DNA from: Bufo bufo
Lineage: Eukaryota; Chordata; Amphibia; Anura; Bufonidae
Reading direction: 5' to 3'
Length of the DNA stretch: 64,000 nucleotides
Assembly (NCBI RefSeq): GCF_905171765.1
Contig: NC_053391.1
Coordinates: 190,474,559-190,538,558 of the forward strand
Shown here: one piece after another, positions 45,065-58,097 of the stretch
Layout of the letters: every line of letters begins with the position of its first letter
Position numbering within the stretch: position 1 is the stretch's first letter
The notes under the pieces: model-generated
What the model saw: the letters and a program-made list of their open reading frames with translations, nothing else
What the model was told of the DNA's origin: nothing
Database searches by the model: none
Translations under genes and position numbers: made by a program

Positions 45065-45760
45065 GGCCTCTTTCACACTTGCGTTGTCCGGATCCGTCGT
45101 GTACTCCATTTGCCGGAAGTGCCCGCCGGATCCGTAACACCACAAGTGAACTGAAAGCATTTGAAGACGGATCCGTCTTCAAAATGCGTTCAGTGTTACT
45201 ATGGCAGCCAGGACGCTATTAAAGTCCTGGTTGCCGTAGTAGTAATGGGGAGCGGGGGAGCAGTATACTTACAGTCCGTGCAGCTCCCGGGGCGCTCCAG
45301 AATGACGTCAGAGCGCCCCATGCGCATGGATGACGTGACGTCACTCTGAAGCGCCCCGGGAGCCGCACGGACGGTAAGTATACTGCTCCCCCGCTCCCCT
45401 CTACACTTTACCATGGCAAACAGGACTTTAGCGTCCCGGCAGCCATGGTAACCATTCAGAAAAAGCTAAACGTCGTTTAGCTTAAGGCCGGATCCGGATT
45501 AATCCCTTTCAATGGGCGTTAATTCCAGGTCCGCCCTTGCGGCAAGTGTTCAGGATTTTTGGCCGGAGCAAAAAGCGCTGCAGTATTTTCTACGGCCAAA
45601 AATCGTTCCGGTCCGGAACTGAAGACATCCTGATGCATCCTGAACGGATTTCTCTCCATTCAGAATGCATGGGGATAATCCTGATCAGGATTCTTCCGGC
45701 ATAGAGCCCCAACGACGGAACTCTATGCCGGAACAAAACAACGCAAGTGTGAAAGAGTCC
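45065..45760. mobile_element. 696-bp palindromic MITE, PIF/Harbinger-like
   Basis: Ends GGCCTCTTTCACACTTGCGT and inverted ACGCAAGTGTGAAAGAGTCC, flanked by TAA (left) and TTA (right). It contains an inner palindrome (AGCGGGGGAGCAGTATACTT and inverse, 45250-45400). The same family, opposite orientation, is at 62371-63128. Confidence 0.75.
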
Positions 45761-45855
45761 TTATATATAGTGCTATATTCTAAATTTTCGAGAATTTTCG
45801 AAGTGCCGATATTCGCGATAAAAATTTGCAATACGAATATTCGCGCTTAACACTA

Positions 45856-46534
45856 ATCGTAAGGGTTGTAATAGAGTTTGCTGGTATACAGATGATTTCC
45901 ATGCCAGTAAATGGCATGGATAGACACAATCGTTTTTATGACGCTGCATGTGCTGTATAGTCTGTCTCGTACGTGTTTTGCACTGCTTTGGATACACTTA
46001 TAACAGATTTGAAATGTTTTACTAAAAGAAGTACCGTGGATTTGTATCTTTTAGCTTTTATACTATCCTATAAGTCAATGTCCTACCTTTTGAACAGGTC
46101 TTGATACATGACTTGGATAATAATCACCCAGTTAAGCCAGTACTCTCTGCCCTGAACTGATGAGGAGCAATCACCCTGAAGCAGCTGTCTGCAGATGAGA
46201 TGCTGGCTTATTTATTATCCAAGTCATGTCTCAAGGTCTGTTCAAAAGGTTAAACCTTGACTTACAGGATAGCTGCCTTACATCTGGTGGCATTAGAGTC
46301 AGGGCTTGTTAATAGCTCATTTAGATGCCCTCTTCCCAGAATTCCAGAGAAGAGTTGCCTGGCCTATACGACACCTCACACCATTAAGAGAATTATAGTA
46401 TCCCCTAAATCCTAAAAAAGTATTCTAGATGCTGGCTTTAAAGAAGGGATTGTCTTCATGAGGTTATCCTATTAAGTAAATGCATTTTTTTGATAGCAAC
46501 AAGCACATGTTAGCAACAAGCACATGCACATGCA
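45856..46534. other. no gene recognised
   Basis: Contains a loose inverted repeat around GACTTGGATAATAATCAC / TTATTATCCAAGTCATG (about 46110-46230). Nothing else stands out. Confidence 0.4.
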
Positions 46535-47015
46535 CGTGTTGAGCGAATGGAAGTTAAATGAATTGACTTAGTAAAAATTTGATTCGCCACAAATCCCAAT
46601 TTTCGGCATTTCATGGTAACTAATCAATATTTCCTTAATTGAAGGTAAAAAAAAACATACTCACCCTGTTGCAGCCATCTTAATAGAAGAAAATGCACCA
46701 ATTCTTGCGCACGCTGATGTGTGACATCAGCATGTCATCACACTGGCCAGGCGCGGTAACGTCATCAACGTAAATGGATGAGGTGATTATGTATTTTTTT
46801 AACCACTCATTAACCCTGAAAGGCCTCAATGTGAATGTCAGATCCTGCGATCAGCGTAGAATGCGGCATCTAAGGGGTTCAATCACGGGGGAGCGGCAGG
46901 ATCGCTGTTCCCGTCATCGTGCCTGCTACATGCAATTGAATGCCATTCGTGACAAAGTAATTTGTAATGAATCAAATTTCGTTGTGAACTGTATCGAATA
47001 ACTTTGCTCATCTAG
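46535..47015. repeat. dispersed repeat related to 52370-52800
   Basis: Shares ATTCG(C/T)CACGAA-like ends, a GTCATCA-rich middle and ATTTGTAATGAATCAAATTT / ATTTGTCACAAAGCAAATTT near the right end with the copy at 52370-52800. Probably an old DNA element; superfamily unknown. Confidence 0.45.
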
Positions 47016-47104
47016 TCATAGTAATGGGGTTCCCAATTCCCTTCTGTTGATGCTGTTGAGTATGGTATAAATTAAATCTTTTCACATGAGGTATGCCAGG
47101 GGGT

Positions 47105-47243
47105 AGTAACCTCCAGCACTCCAGCTGTTATGAAACTACAATTCCCAGCATGCTCTATTCAATTCAATGAAAGTTCTGAGAAGCAAGTGTGCATGCTGGG
47201 AGTTGTAATTTCCTCACAGCTGGAGTGCCAAAGGTTACTGATC
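47105..47243. mobile_element. short hairpin MITE
   Basis: GTAACCTCCAGCACTCCAGC and ACTACAATTCCCAGCATGC on the left are mirrored by GCATGCTGGGAGTTGTAAT and GCTGGAGTGCCAAAGGTTAC on the right. Confidence 0.7.
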
Positions 47244-47360
47244 CCTTCGCATCATAAAGGTGGAGCATCCATTTAAAATGTAATATACTTTTCTCTTTAT
47301 AAGAACATTTACAGAGATAGGTATAGCATCTAGAATTAGACATCTATCTTACCATATCTA

Positions 47361-48983
<1,623 letters not shown>

Positions 48984-49275
48984 TAACTATATACTGTGGA
49001 GGGAATTTATTTAAAAAAATCTTTATAAATTTGGCATATCTTCTCTGGCAGTCCCTGCACCAGAAAAGCAGATTTCAGCAACAGTTAACTCTGGCTTCTG
49101 TTGTAAATTGTAGTAAATATTTCATATAACCTCTCCCACTATATCCTATCCACTTTTTTCAAAAGTGTCAAGCACAGCATGAGTGCTAAAAGTCAGTCAC
49201 AAATTTTTTGCGCAAAATGCTTCTTGCACAAAATTACTTTAATTCCTTAAAGGGGTTGACCACTTCTGGGTATTG

Positions 49276-50594
49276 CGGCAGAGGTGATTGGAATATTGTA
49301 CCCCTTGTAACTGTCAACACTGGAGATTGTCCCAACATAACACCACAGCGCTATATCTGTTACACTGCATCCAGGGGCAAGCACACAACACTAACTGATA
49401 CTCTAAAATCAGTAAAATGTAGCATAAAATGGATAAATATAGCATAAATTAATTATAGTAAAATGTGGCATCAATTCAATTTCCACTTAGTTATAAAGTG
49501 AATACGGCATAAATTAATTGGTCATAGCAGCATCATTCAGTAGTAGCAGCAATAATGGCAACACGGTATCAAGATAATCCAAGTTCTTTGACAATAAAGA
49601 TTTGGCAGTAAAAGTTAGCGAATAAAAGTTTGCAATAAAAGTTTGAGATGGCTCAAATTCCTTTGAATGTTCCGTTGAGCAAAGGAATGTGGTCGATGTG
49701 GTGCACTCACATATGTTTGGGGGGGGTCAGAACCCCCCAAACATATGTGAGTGCACCACATCGACCACACTGAGGAACAGTGTCAAAGCCGACCTGAAAC
49801 TTTGCTTGAAAGGTGGAAAACAGACGGAGTCCAGATCCAAGCAAGCGGGCTCACGTGCAGTGACCAAACAACACTGTGGACACGTTACCTACCCGACCGG
49901 AAAAAGAGACCTGAGCAAGTTTCGCTGGACGGCAGAGGCTTCTAAACGGACGGCACAAGCCTCCAACACCGGTAAGACCATTCTAATACAAAAATCCGGT
50001 GGTATTGTCATATGCTTTAATACTGACCTTAAGCGGGACGCCGCCAGGTCAATAACACAGCAGGACTCTGCCGTCTATAACCGCAAATATACACTGCCTT
50101 AATAAGTCCGACCAGAGGATTTAAAACTATATGCTGTTGCCTATTATTGGGGATAATATTGTAAACCTCATTCCTGAGTTAGCTGTATTGCTCAACGGAA
50201 CATTCAAAGGAATTTGAGCCATCTCAAACTTTTATTGCAAACTTTTATTCGCTAACTTTCACTGCCAAATCTTTATTGTCAAAGAACTTGGATTATCTTG
50301 ATACCGTGTTGCCCTTATTGCTGCTACTACTGAATGATGCTGCTATGACCAATTAATTTATGCCGTATTCACTTTATAACTAAGTGGAAATTGAATTGAT
50401 GCCACATTTTACTATAATTAATTTATGCTATATTTATCCACTTTATGCTACATTTTACTGATTTTAGAGTATCAGTTAGTGTTGTGTGCTTGCCCCTGGA
50501 TGCAGTGTAACAGATATAGCGCTGTGGTTTTATGTTGGGACAATCTCCAGTGTTGACAGTTACAAGGGGTACAATATTCTAATCACCTCTGCCG
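49276..50594. mobile_element. inverted-repeat element with 405-bp arms and unique centre
   Basis: Left arm 49276-49680 and right arm 50190-50594 are reverse complements with few differences (CGGCAGAGGTGATTGG.. / ..CTAATCACCTCTGCCG). The 509-bp centre starts with a second palindrome (49689-49768) and has an open frame of 137 codons (49689-50102) with no recognised domain. CTGAGGAACAGTG..CTGAAACTTTGC near 49770 is faintly like the hammerhead-type motif of the Penelope elements. The class is uncertain: a fold-back DNA element, or a Penelope-derived inverted terminal structure. Confidence 0.7.
49689..49768. repeat. inner palindrome, about 38-bp arms with 5-bp spacer
   Basis: GTGGTCGATGTGGTGCACTC.. 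runs into a G-run, spacer TCAGA, then the exact reverse complement ending ATCGACCAC. Confidence 0.9.
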
Positions 50595-51271
50595 TGAGAC
50601 TGCCCCCTGGAAATTGTCAACAACATTGTGTCAGATATTTTATTTTATTATACTTGATCAAATAATGTATTTTAATCGTACCAAATAAAGTGAGTGACTC
50701 AATATTCTAGGTGTGCCCAGTCCTTTTGTATACAATTTCTGGTCTTTATTTCAGCAGTGGGGTGACACTGCGGGACTGTGAGCACCCTGGTTGGTAGACC
50801 AGCAATCCTGTGCATCCTACTAATATACTATATTCACTTCTTGTTATTGTTGACCAATGTGTTTGTAAGATGTCTATATGGCACTTACTAATTCTGCACC
50901 AATTTATATATTTCATAAGGTATGTCTCCTTCTTTACAAAGTCTTTTCTGCTGTCTACACAGAGGTCCTGCCCATAAGATGGCCGCTTATGGAGGGTCAT
51001 GTGACCAGGCAAATCACCTCCATGAGAAGTCTCCTCCATTCAAACACACTGCACCTGCACTAAACTCCGTCCCAACACTACAGTAAGTGCAGATGGCAGG
51101 CTTTAATGATGAGGCCTGAAAAGGCCGTAACATATAGCCTTTTGTGTGATTTAGTGTATAGGGCACTTAAAGATCCTTTATTAATATGTTATTTACAGCA
51201 TATTTTTTTAGCTTTATTTAGGAAAAGGTGTGCAAAACAAACCTTGTTTTCATTTAAAATTAGCAAATCAA
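50595..51271. other. no gene recognised
   Basis: AT-rich DNA with scattered short open frames on both strands. No splice-bounded exon or repeat recognised. Confidence 0.4.
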
Positions 51272-51597
51272 GGCCTCATGCACACGACAGTTGTTTTTTG
51301 CGTCCGCAAATTGTGCATCCATCAAAAAAAACGGATGCGGCATCCGGTTTTTTGGGAGGATCCGTTTTTTTCCACAGATCCCTTGTGATAAATGCCTATC
51401 CTTGTCCGCATATGTGAAAAACGTAGGACATGCAAAAAATTTTTTGCTGAAGGGAAACACGGACAACGGACCGGGAACACAAACGGATGAACTATCAGCA
51501 TTTTTTTGCTGACCCATTGAAATGAATGGGTCCCCATCCTATACGCAAAAAAAACGGAACGGAGGCCGAGAAAAACAACTGGTGTGTGCATGAGGCC
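51272..51597. mobile_element. 326-bp MITE, PIF/Harbinger-like
   Basis: Ends GGCCTCATGCACACGACAG and inverted GTGTGTGCATGAGGCC, with CAA and TAA at the flanks. The interior is an imperfect palindrome of ACGGATGCGG words. Same family as 59832-60158. Confidence 0.7.
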
Positions 51598-53539
51598 TAA
51601 CGCTGTAGTGAATTATTGAAATCGGTTCCCTATTTTGTGTCTGTCATTGCTAGTCTTACATGAAAGGGTTGGCTGTGGGGATGGTTTGGGTTGGTGTTTT
51701 TTTTTTCTTATTTCTGTTTTATTTTTGTATTCTTTTAATATCTTTTAACACATAAGATATCCCCCAAACAAATTTGCTAAGACCCAGCATCTCTGTTATA
51801 CCTGGAGACCATCGTTGATCACCAGGGCCAATAGCCATTTTCTCTATTCACTGCATAGCGCTCACTGAAAACTATAAGCACCCAGGAAAGGAGAATGAAG
51901 AGAAAAAAACTCTCCTCCCTGTCACCAACAGCTGGGGACTCCACTTGCTCCTGCTACATTGCATGAGCTTTAAACCCATCCAGCATAAATACAGTGCTCC
52001 GGAATAAAGTCTAGCACCAGTGGTGTACATATACGGCACATGGCCATAAGCAGGTTAATACCGTAAATTCCCCTCAATGTGCCAAAATATAGTTAATATA
52101 CCTATATTTTGAGATGTAATTAAAAATATGTTTTAAACCGATGCTCCACCTTTGTCACGTGTGCAAGCCTCCTATGATAAAAGAAGGGCTTCGCCTAGTG
52201 ATCAATAATGAGATCACATATACAGTACAATGTGAAGAAAGTGAATTGTGGTCCATGACATATAAGTGTACTACACAATATGGAACTAAAAAAAAGTATA
52301 ACTTTATTGTAATGAAATTCAGCTAATCATATTTACTGTTGACCGTATTGAACTCCACGAAGTGGAAATATGATCTAAATTTCAGGGAAAATGCGATTCG
52401 TCACGAAGCCAAATCTCCTCCTGCTTTGTGGTAACGAATCTATTTTCACTGAATGGCAGTAAAAAATTTAATTATCTTGATTGAAGAACCCTGCCGCAAA
52501 ATCCTGTACGCGGTGAGGCAAGACGTCACCACACCGGCTGATGTCATGATGTCATCATGGGCCATGTGAGATTTCTCAAGATTGCGGCGGCCAGTTCTTC
52601 ACAGTCAAATAGATGAGGGTAACTATGATTTTATGACGGGGTGGCACAATTGCTGTTCCCTGTCATTACACCCACTACAAATAAAGAAATGTGCTTCAAG
52701 ATGAAGTAATTTGTCACAAAGCAAATTTTTGGGGAAATTTTGGCGAAGCAGCCAAATCGAATTTCCCAATACAAATTTTATTGCTTGCAAATTAGCTTAA
52801 ATAAATTGCTAAAGCACATTGTGTATTCAAACAAAATCTTTATTAAAAAAAACATACAAATAAGTTAGCAAAAATAAAAAGATGGCAAACCCACACATTT
52901 AATAAAAAAAAACTTGTCAAATCATGTTACATTTAAATTGGTCAAACCACATTAAAATCAATAAAAAAAATTGGCCCCACCGAACATAAAAAAACATATT
53001 TCTGCAGAACAGCACACCCTTTAATAAAAACGACTACGAAAATATATATTACAAAACATTCTCATACTAAAAGATGGAATTCATCAGAAGTAATGTCCTC
53101 GATTATCCAGATCACAAAATTCATGGCGTTTTATTTATATAATTAATAAATATAACCTGGATTGATTTTTAAATTAAATTAAATGATCTCTTTTTTATGT
53201 TAAATTAATTAGGTGTAACTATATTTTAATTTAATAATTTAATTAAATAATTTGCCTTGTTATGGCAATGTTACAGGACAGTTCTTTAAATATGACCCAA
53301 AAAGGGATAGTCAGTCATAAAATAATAATTGATTTCAGTTCATAGAAAAAAAAGTTGTCCAACCCTCATTCTTTGAGGGTGGGGGAGAGTTTAGAAAGTA
53401 TACAATAGCAGTTACCCATTAACCCATCTATTATAAAGGTGTTCGGAAAACCGTGAGACAGGTCTCATGATGGACTGTGTGTAGTATTGCAACCCACTTC
53501 GAAAACGGGTGGTCCACCAGTTTTTTTTAAGACTCATAA
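51598..53539. other. mostly unrecognised AT-rich DNA
   Basis: Includes the dispersed repeat at about 52370-52800 and long A/T-rich stretches (52830-53280). No coding exon identified. Confidence 0.4.
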
Positions 53540-53780
53540 CAATGTAAAATAATAAGCCATTCACCTCACCAATCTCCTGCTGCTCCCGTTCTGGTGCTTC
53601 TCGGTCCCCTGCCTGTCTCTACTTCCTAGTCCCACACACAGGAAATCAGTGCTCAAAACTGCTCAGACAATCACTGTCTGTTGAGAGGGACCAGGAAGTA
53701 GAGATCGTTTGGAAAGAAAGCTGTGGAGCATTGGCAATGTGAGAATGATTATTTTTTTCTAATTTTACACTGTTTTGAGC
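53540..53780. mobile_element. probable MITE with internal inverted repeat
   Basis: TCTCTACTTCCTAGTCCC (53617) and GGGACCAGGAAGTAGAGA (53687) are inverted. Weaker outer complementarity exists between AATGTAAAATAATAAG and TTATTTTTTTCTAATTTTAC. Boundaries approximate. Confidence 0.45.
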
Positions 53781-54042
53781 CGTTTTACAAAATTGTAAGT
53801 TACCCGGTTAACCTTTATAATAAGGATAACTTGTAAATATCAGACACAACCTTTTTCTGGAAATAGCAGACCCCTTTTTAATTCCCATCCATGCCCTGGA
53901 AGTCCTCATAATTTTTGAGTTGTCTATCTTCATACAGACTACATATATTTTTTTATTTCTTTTGGAGCATAAATAATATACCTGCATAAAGTAAGGACAC
54001 TCTTTTGGCTCCTCAGGTATATGTTGAACATAGAAATGGAGA

Positions 54043-54048
54043 TTTATT
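54043..54048 (-). terminator. MYOG: candidate polyadenylation signal for MYOG (distal)
   Basis: TTTATT on the plus strand, AATAAA on the minus strand, about 750 bp past the stop codon. It is the first canonical hexamer I find downstream. If used, the 3' UTR includes the MITE at 54237-54549. A nearer ATTAAA variant is at 54677-54682. Confidence 0.35.
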
Positions 54049-54236
54049 AGTCTACATCTGAGAAGTTTTTTGAGCAGCCTCCCAGTATCAGGTTATGTTC
54101 CAGTGTTACCTCTCTACAGAACATATCATGTTTCAAAACTCCAATATACTTTTATGGAGCAAGTGCAAACTACATCACAATCTATGGGTAGTGGTAATAA
54201 GACAAAATGGGAGTTTCCTGCCCAAAGAACCTATAG

Positions 54237-54549
54237 CAGTGTTGGCGAACCTATGGCACGGGTGCCAGAGGCGGCACTCGGAGCCCTCTCTGTGGGCACC
54301 CGCCCCATTGAAAAAGTCTTTGGTGTACTAATATGCCTTTGATTTTTCCTGTCCTTCATCAGTGCAGTGCGTACTATGAATGGCACAGACAGTGCATTGA
54401 ATGTAGGCAGGCTATTATAGCTAAATGATACATGGAAAATATACTATATTGCTATTCAGGTTAAATTGCTGGCTTGGCACTTGGCGATAAATAAGTGGGC
54501 TTTGGGTTTCAGTTTGGGCACTCGGTCTCGAAAAGGTTCACCATCACTG
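54237..54549. mobile_element. 313-bp hAT MITE resembling OposCharlie1 (OC1)
   Basis: Termini CAGTGTTGGCGAACCTATGG and inverted CAGTGATGGTGAACCTTTTC. Perfect 8-bp duplication ACCTATAG (54229-54236 and 54550-54557). The CAGTGATGG(C/T)GAACCT terminus and the GACCGAGTGCCCAAACTG block that follows it match my memory of OC1, a hAT family known for horizontal transfer among tetrapods. The family name is from recall and not verified; the hAT assignment is firm. It lies about 245 bp past the MYOG stop. Confidence 0.85.
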
Positions 54550-54793
54550 ACCTATAGTCTATAATAATTACTATAAAGGACTAGGTTGGACAAGTTATGT
54601 AGATCTAAAATAATTTGATGTATTAATTTTTTCTAAAAGTCCCCCATCAGACACTATACCCAACAATCTGAATTCATTTAATCTGTGTTTTTTTTTTTTT
54701 TGTATATAAAAGTAGAATAAGAAAGGAAATCCACAGAATCCTAATCTTGTAATAACTTTCAGGAAAGTCAACAACAATATATATTTTGAAAGA

Positions 54794-54915
54794 TTAGTTT
54801 CCAATATGCTGGTCCGGGTAGTTTATAGACACTTCTCCAGATGTGATGCTGTCAACAATGGAAGACAATGAGGTCATGTCCCGTTGCTCAGAAGAGTCAT
54901 CACTTAAAAGATGAT
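54794..54915 (-). CDS. MYOG: myogenin, terminal coding exon (exon 3)
   Basis: Minus strand. A good acceptor (TGTCTTGTTTTGCAG) precedes base 54915. The 122-bp coding part, completing an Asp codon with the last G of exon 2, reads DHLLSDDSSEQRDMTSLSSI then VDSITSGEVSINYPDQHIGN and ends in TAA at 54794-54796. Family knowledge: the myogenin C-terminus contains a DHLL motif, then SLTSIVDSIT, an EDV/SV stretch and a PDE..N tail, closely matched here; MyoD, Myf5 and MRF4 tails differ. Myogenin is a nuclear bHLH transcription factor that drives terminal skeletal muscle differentiation with E proteins. This exon is its transactivating C-terminal tail; the bHLH is in exon 1, outside the window. No lesions. 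Confidence 0.88.
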
Positions 54916-55723
54916 CTGCAAAACAAGACACATGAAATGATTCATTAATGCAGAATATTTATTGATAGGTGTGAATGCATGACTGTTGGTGAGAATCAGT
55001 TTCCTAGCACGTAATTCAAATTGCATAGTAAGACTATATGAAATTGTGTATGAAGACTGAAGCATTGAATTTACTTATGCTTTTTGAAGTTGTGCTTTTA
55101 AAAGGAGTCATTGCCCTGTAGGTGATATAAAAAGTTAACAATCCGTACCTTTCTTTCTGTTTTCTACTTATCTGATGTTCAAAAAATAAAGTTTAATGAC
55201 ATATGCTAATTAGTTTGAAAGTATACAGGAGTGTTTCTCATCGCTGCAAGTGCCCATGCCCTCTGGAGAATATCATTGATAGTTCCTCCCATGTCTCCCT
55301 GTAAAACAGCCCCGTGTCCTTAGGTCACTGTCTCTGCTCCCTCAAATCCTATGACCCACACAACTTCAATTGGTGGAAGGATGGCAATATTGTCTTCTTC
55401 TCATAAAAGGTATCTATATTGCAAGCCTGAACAGGGGCACATGACCACCAATAGCCAGTCACATATTATGTGTGTCCCACCACTCCACAGAACCCCTCAC
55501 TTTCCTTGTCTATGGCTTTTTCTTCAAAGTGTCCCAGGATCTGTTTTCATTCAATATGGTGGCTTTTTGCTATAATGTAGGTTTTCTGATATATGTTGTT
55601 TATGCGTACCCTTAATTATTGCTACTTATGCTGCTGTTTTAATTTTCTTAAACTAGGTGGAGGCCCCATCTTATTTTGGTATGGGACCCTATGAATTATA
55701 CGTCCCTGGCTAAACACAAGTAA

Positions 55724-56185
55724 GCCTACTTTCACATCTGCGCTTTCCCTTTCCGCTATTGAAATCCGTCATAGGATCTCAATAGCGGGGGAAAACGCAT
55801 CCGGTTTTTTTCCATTCATTGTCAATGGGGACAAAAGTGAACTGAACGAAAAGTAATGCACCAGAATGCATTCCGTTCCGTTTGGTTGCGTCCCCATCAC
55901 GGACAGAATAACGCTGCGTTTTTCTGTCTGCAATATGGTACGGAGCAAGACAGATCCGTCATGACTCACAATGTAAGTCAATGGAGACGAATCCATTTTC
56001 TCTGACACAAAAGAATCCGCCCCCCATTGACTTACAATGGTTTTAGAGACGGATCCATCTTGGCTTTTTTAGAGATAATACAACCGGATCCGTTCAGAAT
56101 GGATGCAGACGGTTGTATTATTATGACAGAAGCCTTTTTGCTGATCCATGACGGATCCAGCAAAAACGCTGTTGTGAAAGTAGCC
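55724..56185. mobile_element. 462-bp MITE, PIF/Harbinger-like, in MYOG intron 2
   Basis: TAA duplication at 55721-55723 and 56186-56188. Termini GCCTACTTTCACATCTGCGC and inverted GTTGTGAAAGTAGCC. Interior words GGATCCGTC and CATTGACTTACAATG are typical of the family. Confidence 0.8.
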
Positions 56186-57115
56186 TAAGCTAAGAAATAT
56201 TTTCTTACAGGCCCTCTTTCTATCAGTATGGCTTTGAAAAATCGTATCATTACATTTCCTCAGCGTTAAGTCAGAGTTCTCAGACAGAGCAGATTCTTTA
56301 TTACTCCTTTGTGCTCTAGCTGGCACTTTGTATTATTGCACATAGCTGGGAGTATGACCTTCACAAACCATTTATTGGGGGCATGTGATTTTCTAAGCAG
56401 TGCATATCATTTGTAATGCAAAAGCCTGGAGGAATTTCTGTTCTTATTTCAGCCATTAACATAAAGTGCACATTTTTGACCTTTGCTAGAAAAACAATTC
56501 ATTTACACTTTGTTCTCATGCAAATCCATTCAGATGTGCTCTGCATACATTTATATGACATGGATTTTGTTTGAAATTGATTATTTTACCTGCAGGAAAT
56601 GTAATTGACTGTTTTTATTCATATTAATTATTTCTTACTTCATTAGTAATGTCACTGAAAGGAACACATATGGCTATGGGTAAATGGATGGTAACCTGTC
56701 GATTGTTAAACTATGTAAGACTGTGACAAATTCTAAATTGTAAAGCTTATTTTTATTAATTAGTCCAAAATTTTCTGTAGAGCTTTCACTCGAGGCGCAC
56801 TGTTAAGACTTAAAAAATATGGCAGAGAAGTATAAATGGAGCGTGTATGGAGCCACACTGAGTCCTTGTGCCCCCCACTATAGGAAGTCTATAGGGCCTG
56901 TATGATGTATTTTTATAACTTCTTTGGGCAAATGTGCAAGTGCTTACACTGTAAATTTAAAACTTTTTGTAATTTTTTTTCTCAGCAACCTTATTTAACT
57001 GAAGGCTTAAAAGGAATTGTTTGCACTGCTAACTGCCATGGTGCTCGTGGGTTTTCATGTGGGCATTTCAAGTAGGTACGGAAGGCAAAAAAGTTGTGAC
57101 TAAGGGAGTAATATA

Positions 57116-58097
57116 CAGTGGTGCTTTAAAGTTTGTTGACTCTTCATAATTCTCTATATTTTTGCATAAATTTGACCTAAAACTAGATAAGATCTTCATA
57201 CAATTCCTAAAAGTAGATAAAGATAACCAAATCAAATTAGTCAAAAATATTAGCCTTGGTCATTTATTTACTGCCCATCACCTAGACAAGTCAGAAGGCT
57301 GACATCTGTCCGTGAGCTGAAGAGATTGTGGGTCATGAAGCAAGAATACTACCCTAAGCATACAAATTGTTCTACTAAAGAATGGTTAAAGGGGGTTGTG
57401 CATTGCACAGGAATAGGTCATGAATATCAAATTGGGGGATCTGACTACTGGCAACTCCACTGATCATCTGTTTTGAAGAGGTAGCAGTGCTCAAGCAGTT
57501 GTAATAATACTCTGCTGCCACTACAAATGAGACGACGCACAAGTAATTTTGAAGAGGAAGCAACGCTTGCACGAGTGCCATTACCTTAGACCCCAAAGAT
57601 CTGATATTGATGACTAATCCAGAAGATAGGTCATCAGTAACTTTGTACTGCACAACCCCTTTAAAGAAGAATAAAGTTAAAGTTTTGGAATGGCCAAGTC
57701 AAAATTCTGACTTTAATCCAATAGAAATGGAAGGAAGCACCAGAAGCGTGCAGTTCATGGGAGGAAACCCATCAACATAACAGAGCTGAAGCTGTTTTGT
57801 ACAGAGGAATGGGATAAAATTCCTCCAAGCGGATGTGCAGGACTAATCAACAATTACCGGAAGTGCTGCAGTTATTGCTGCACAAGGGGCTCACACCTGA
57901 TACTGAATGTAAAGGTTCACATACTTTTGCCAATCACAAACATTATGATATTGGTTCATTTTCCTCAATAAATAAATGACCAAGTGTAATATTTTTGAGT
58001 CAGTTGTTTGATTTGGTTATATTTAGGTCATATTTATGCAGAAATAGAAGTATTTTATCATTTTGTGAGGTCTAAATACAATATTATTGGCAGTACA
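57116..58097 (+). mobile_element. old, deleted Tc1-like element in MYOG intron 2
   Basis: Starts CAGTGGTGCTTTAAAGTTTG after TA. Degraded plus-strand blocks spell Tc1 transposase motifs, CSTKEWLK then KVKVLEWPSQNSDFNPIEME, and later LKLFCTEEWDKIP. The N-terminal transposase half is absent. The right end near GGCAGTACATC is approximate. A TTAA MITE (57390-57660) interrupts it. A different family from the copies at 36195 and 47361. Confidence 0.75.
57390..57660. mobile_element. 271-bp TTAA MITE inside the old Tc1 element
   Basis: TTAA at 57386-57389 and 57661-57664. Termini AGGGGGTTGTGCATTGCAC and inverted GTACTGCACAACCCCT. Removing it joins GAATGGTTAA to AGAAGAATAAAG, which restores the conserved EWLKKNK Tc1 reading, confirming the boundaries. 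Confidence 0.88.

Larger units (their letters stand above)
42423..45855 (-). mobile_element. hAT transposon remnant (copy D), 5' two-thirds, minus strand
   Basis: 5' end at 45855 (TAGTGTTAAGCGCGAATATT on the minus strand), with subterminal TATTCGCGA words. The 5' UTR contains a MITE (45065-45760). The coding part runs 44452 to 42423, where it stops abruptly against the 5' end of hAT copy C; the 3' third is absent. Confidence 0.75.

Noticed and set aside
49770..49806. Fifth hammerhead-like motif (CTGAGGAACAG..CTGAAAC)
   Set aside because: The stem is only three base pairs and the downstream GCGT part is missing, so it does not meet the pattern of the other four.
49689..50102. 137-codon open frame as a gene
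   Set aside because: The first third encodes both strands of a palindrome, no domain is visible, and it is flanked by inverted repeats. Listed as part of the element only.
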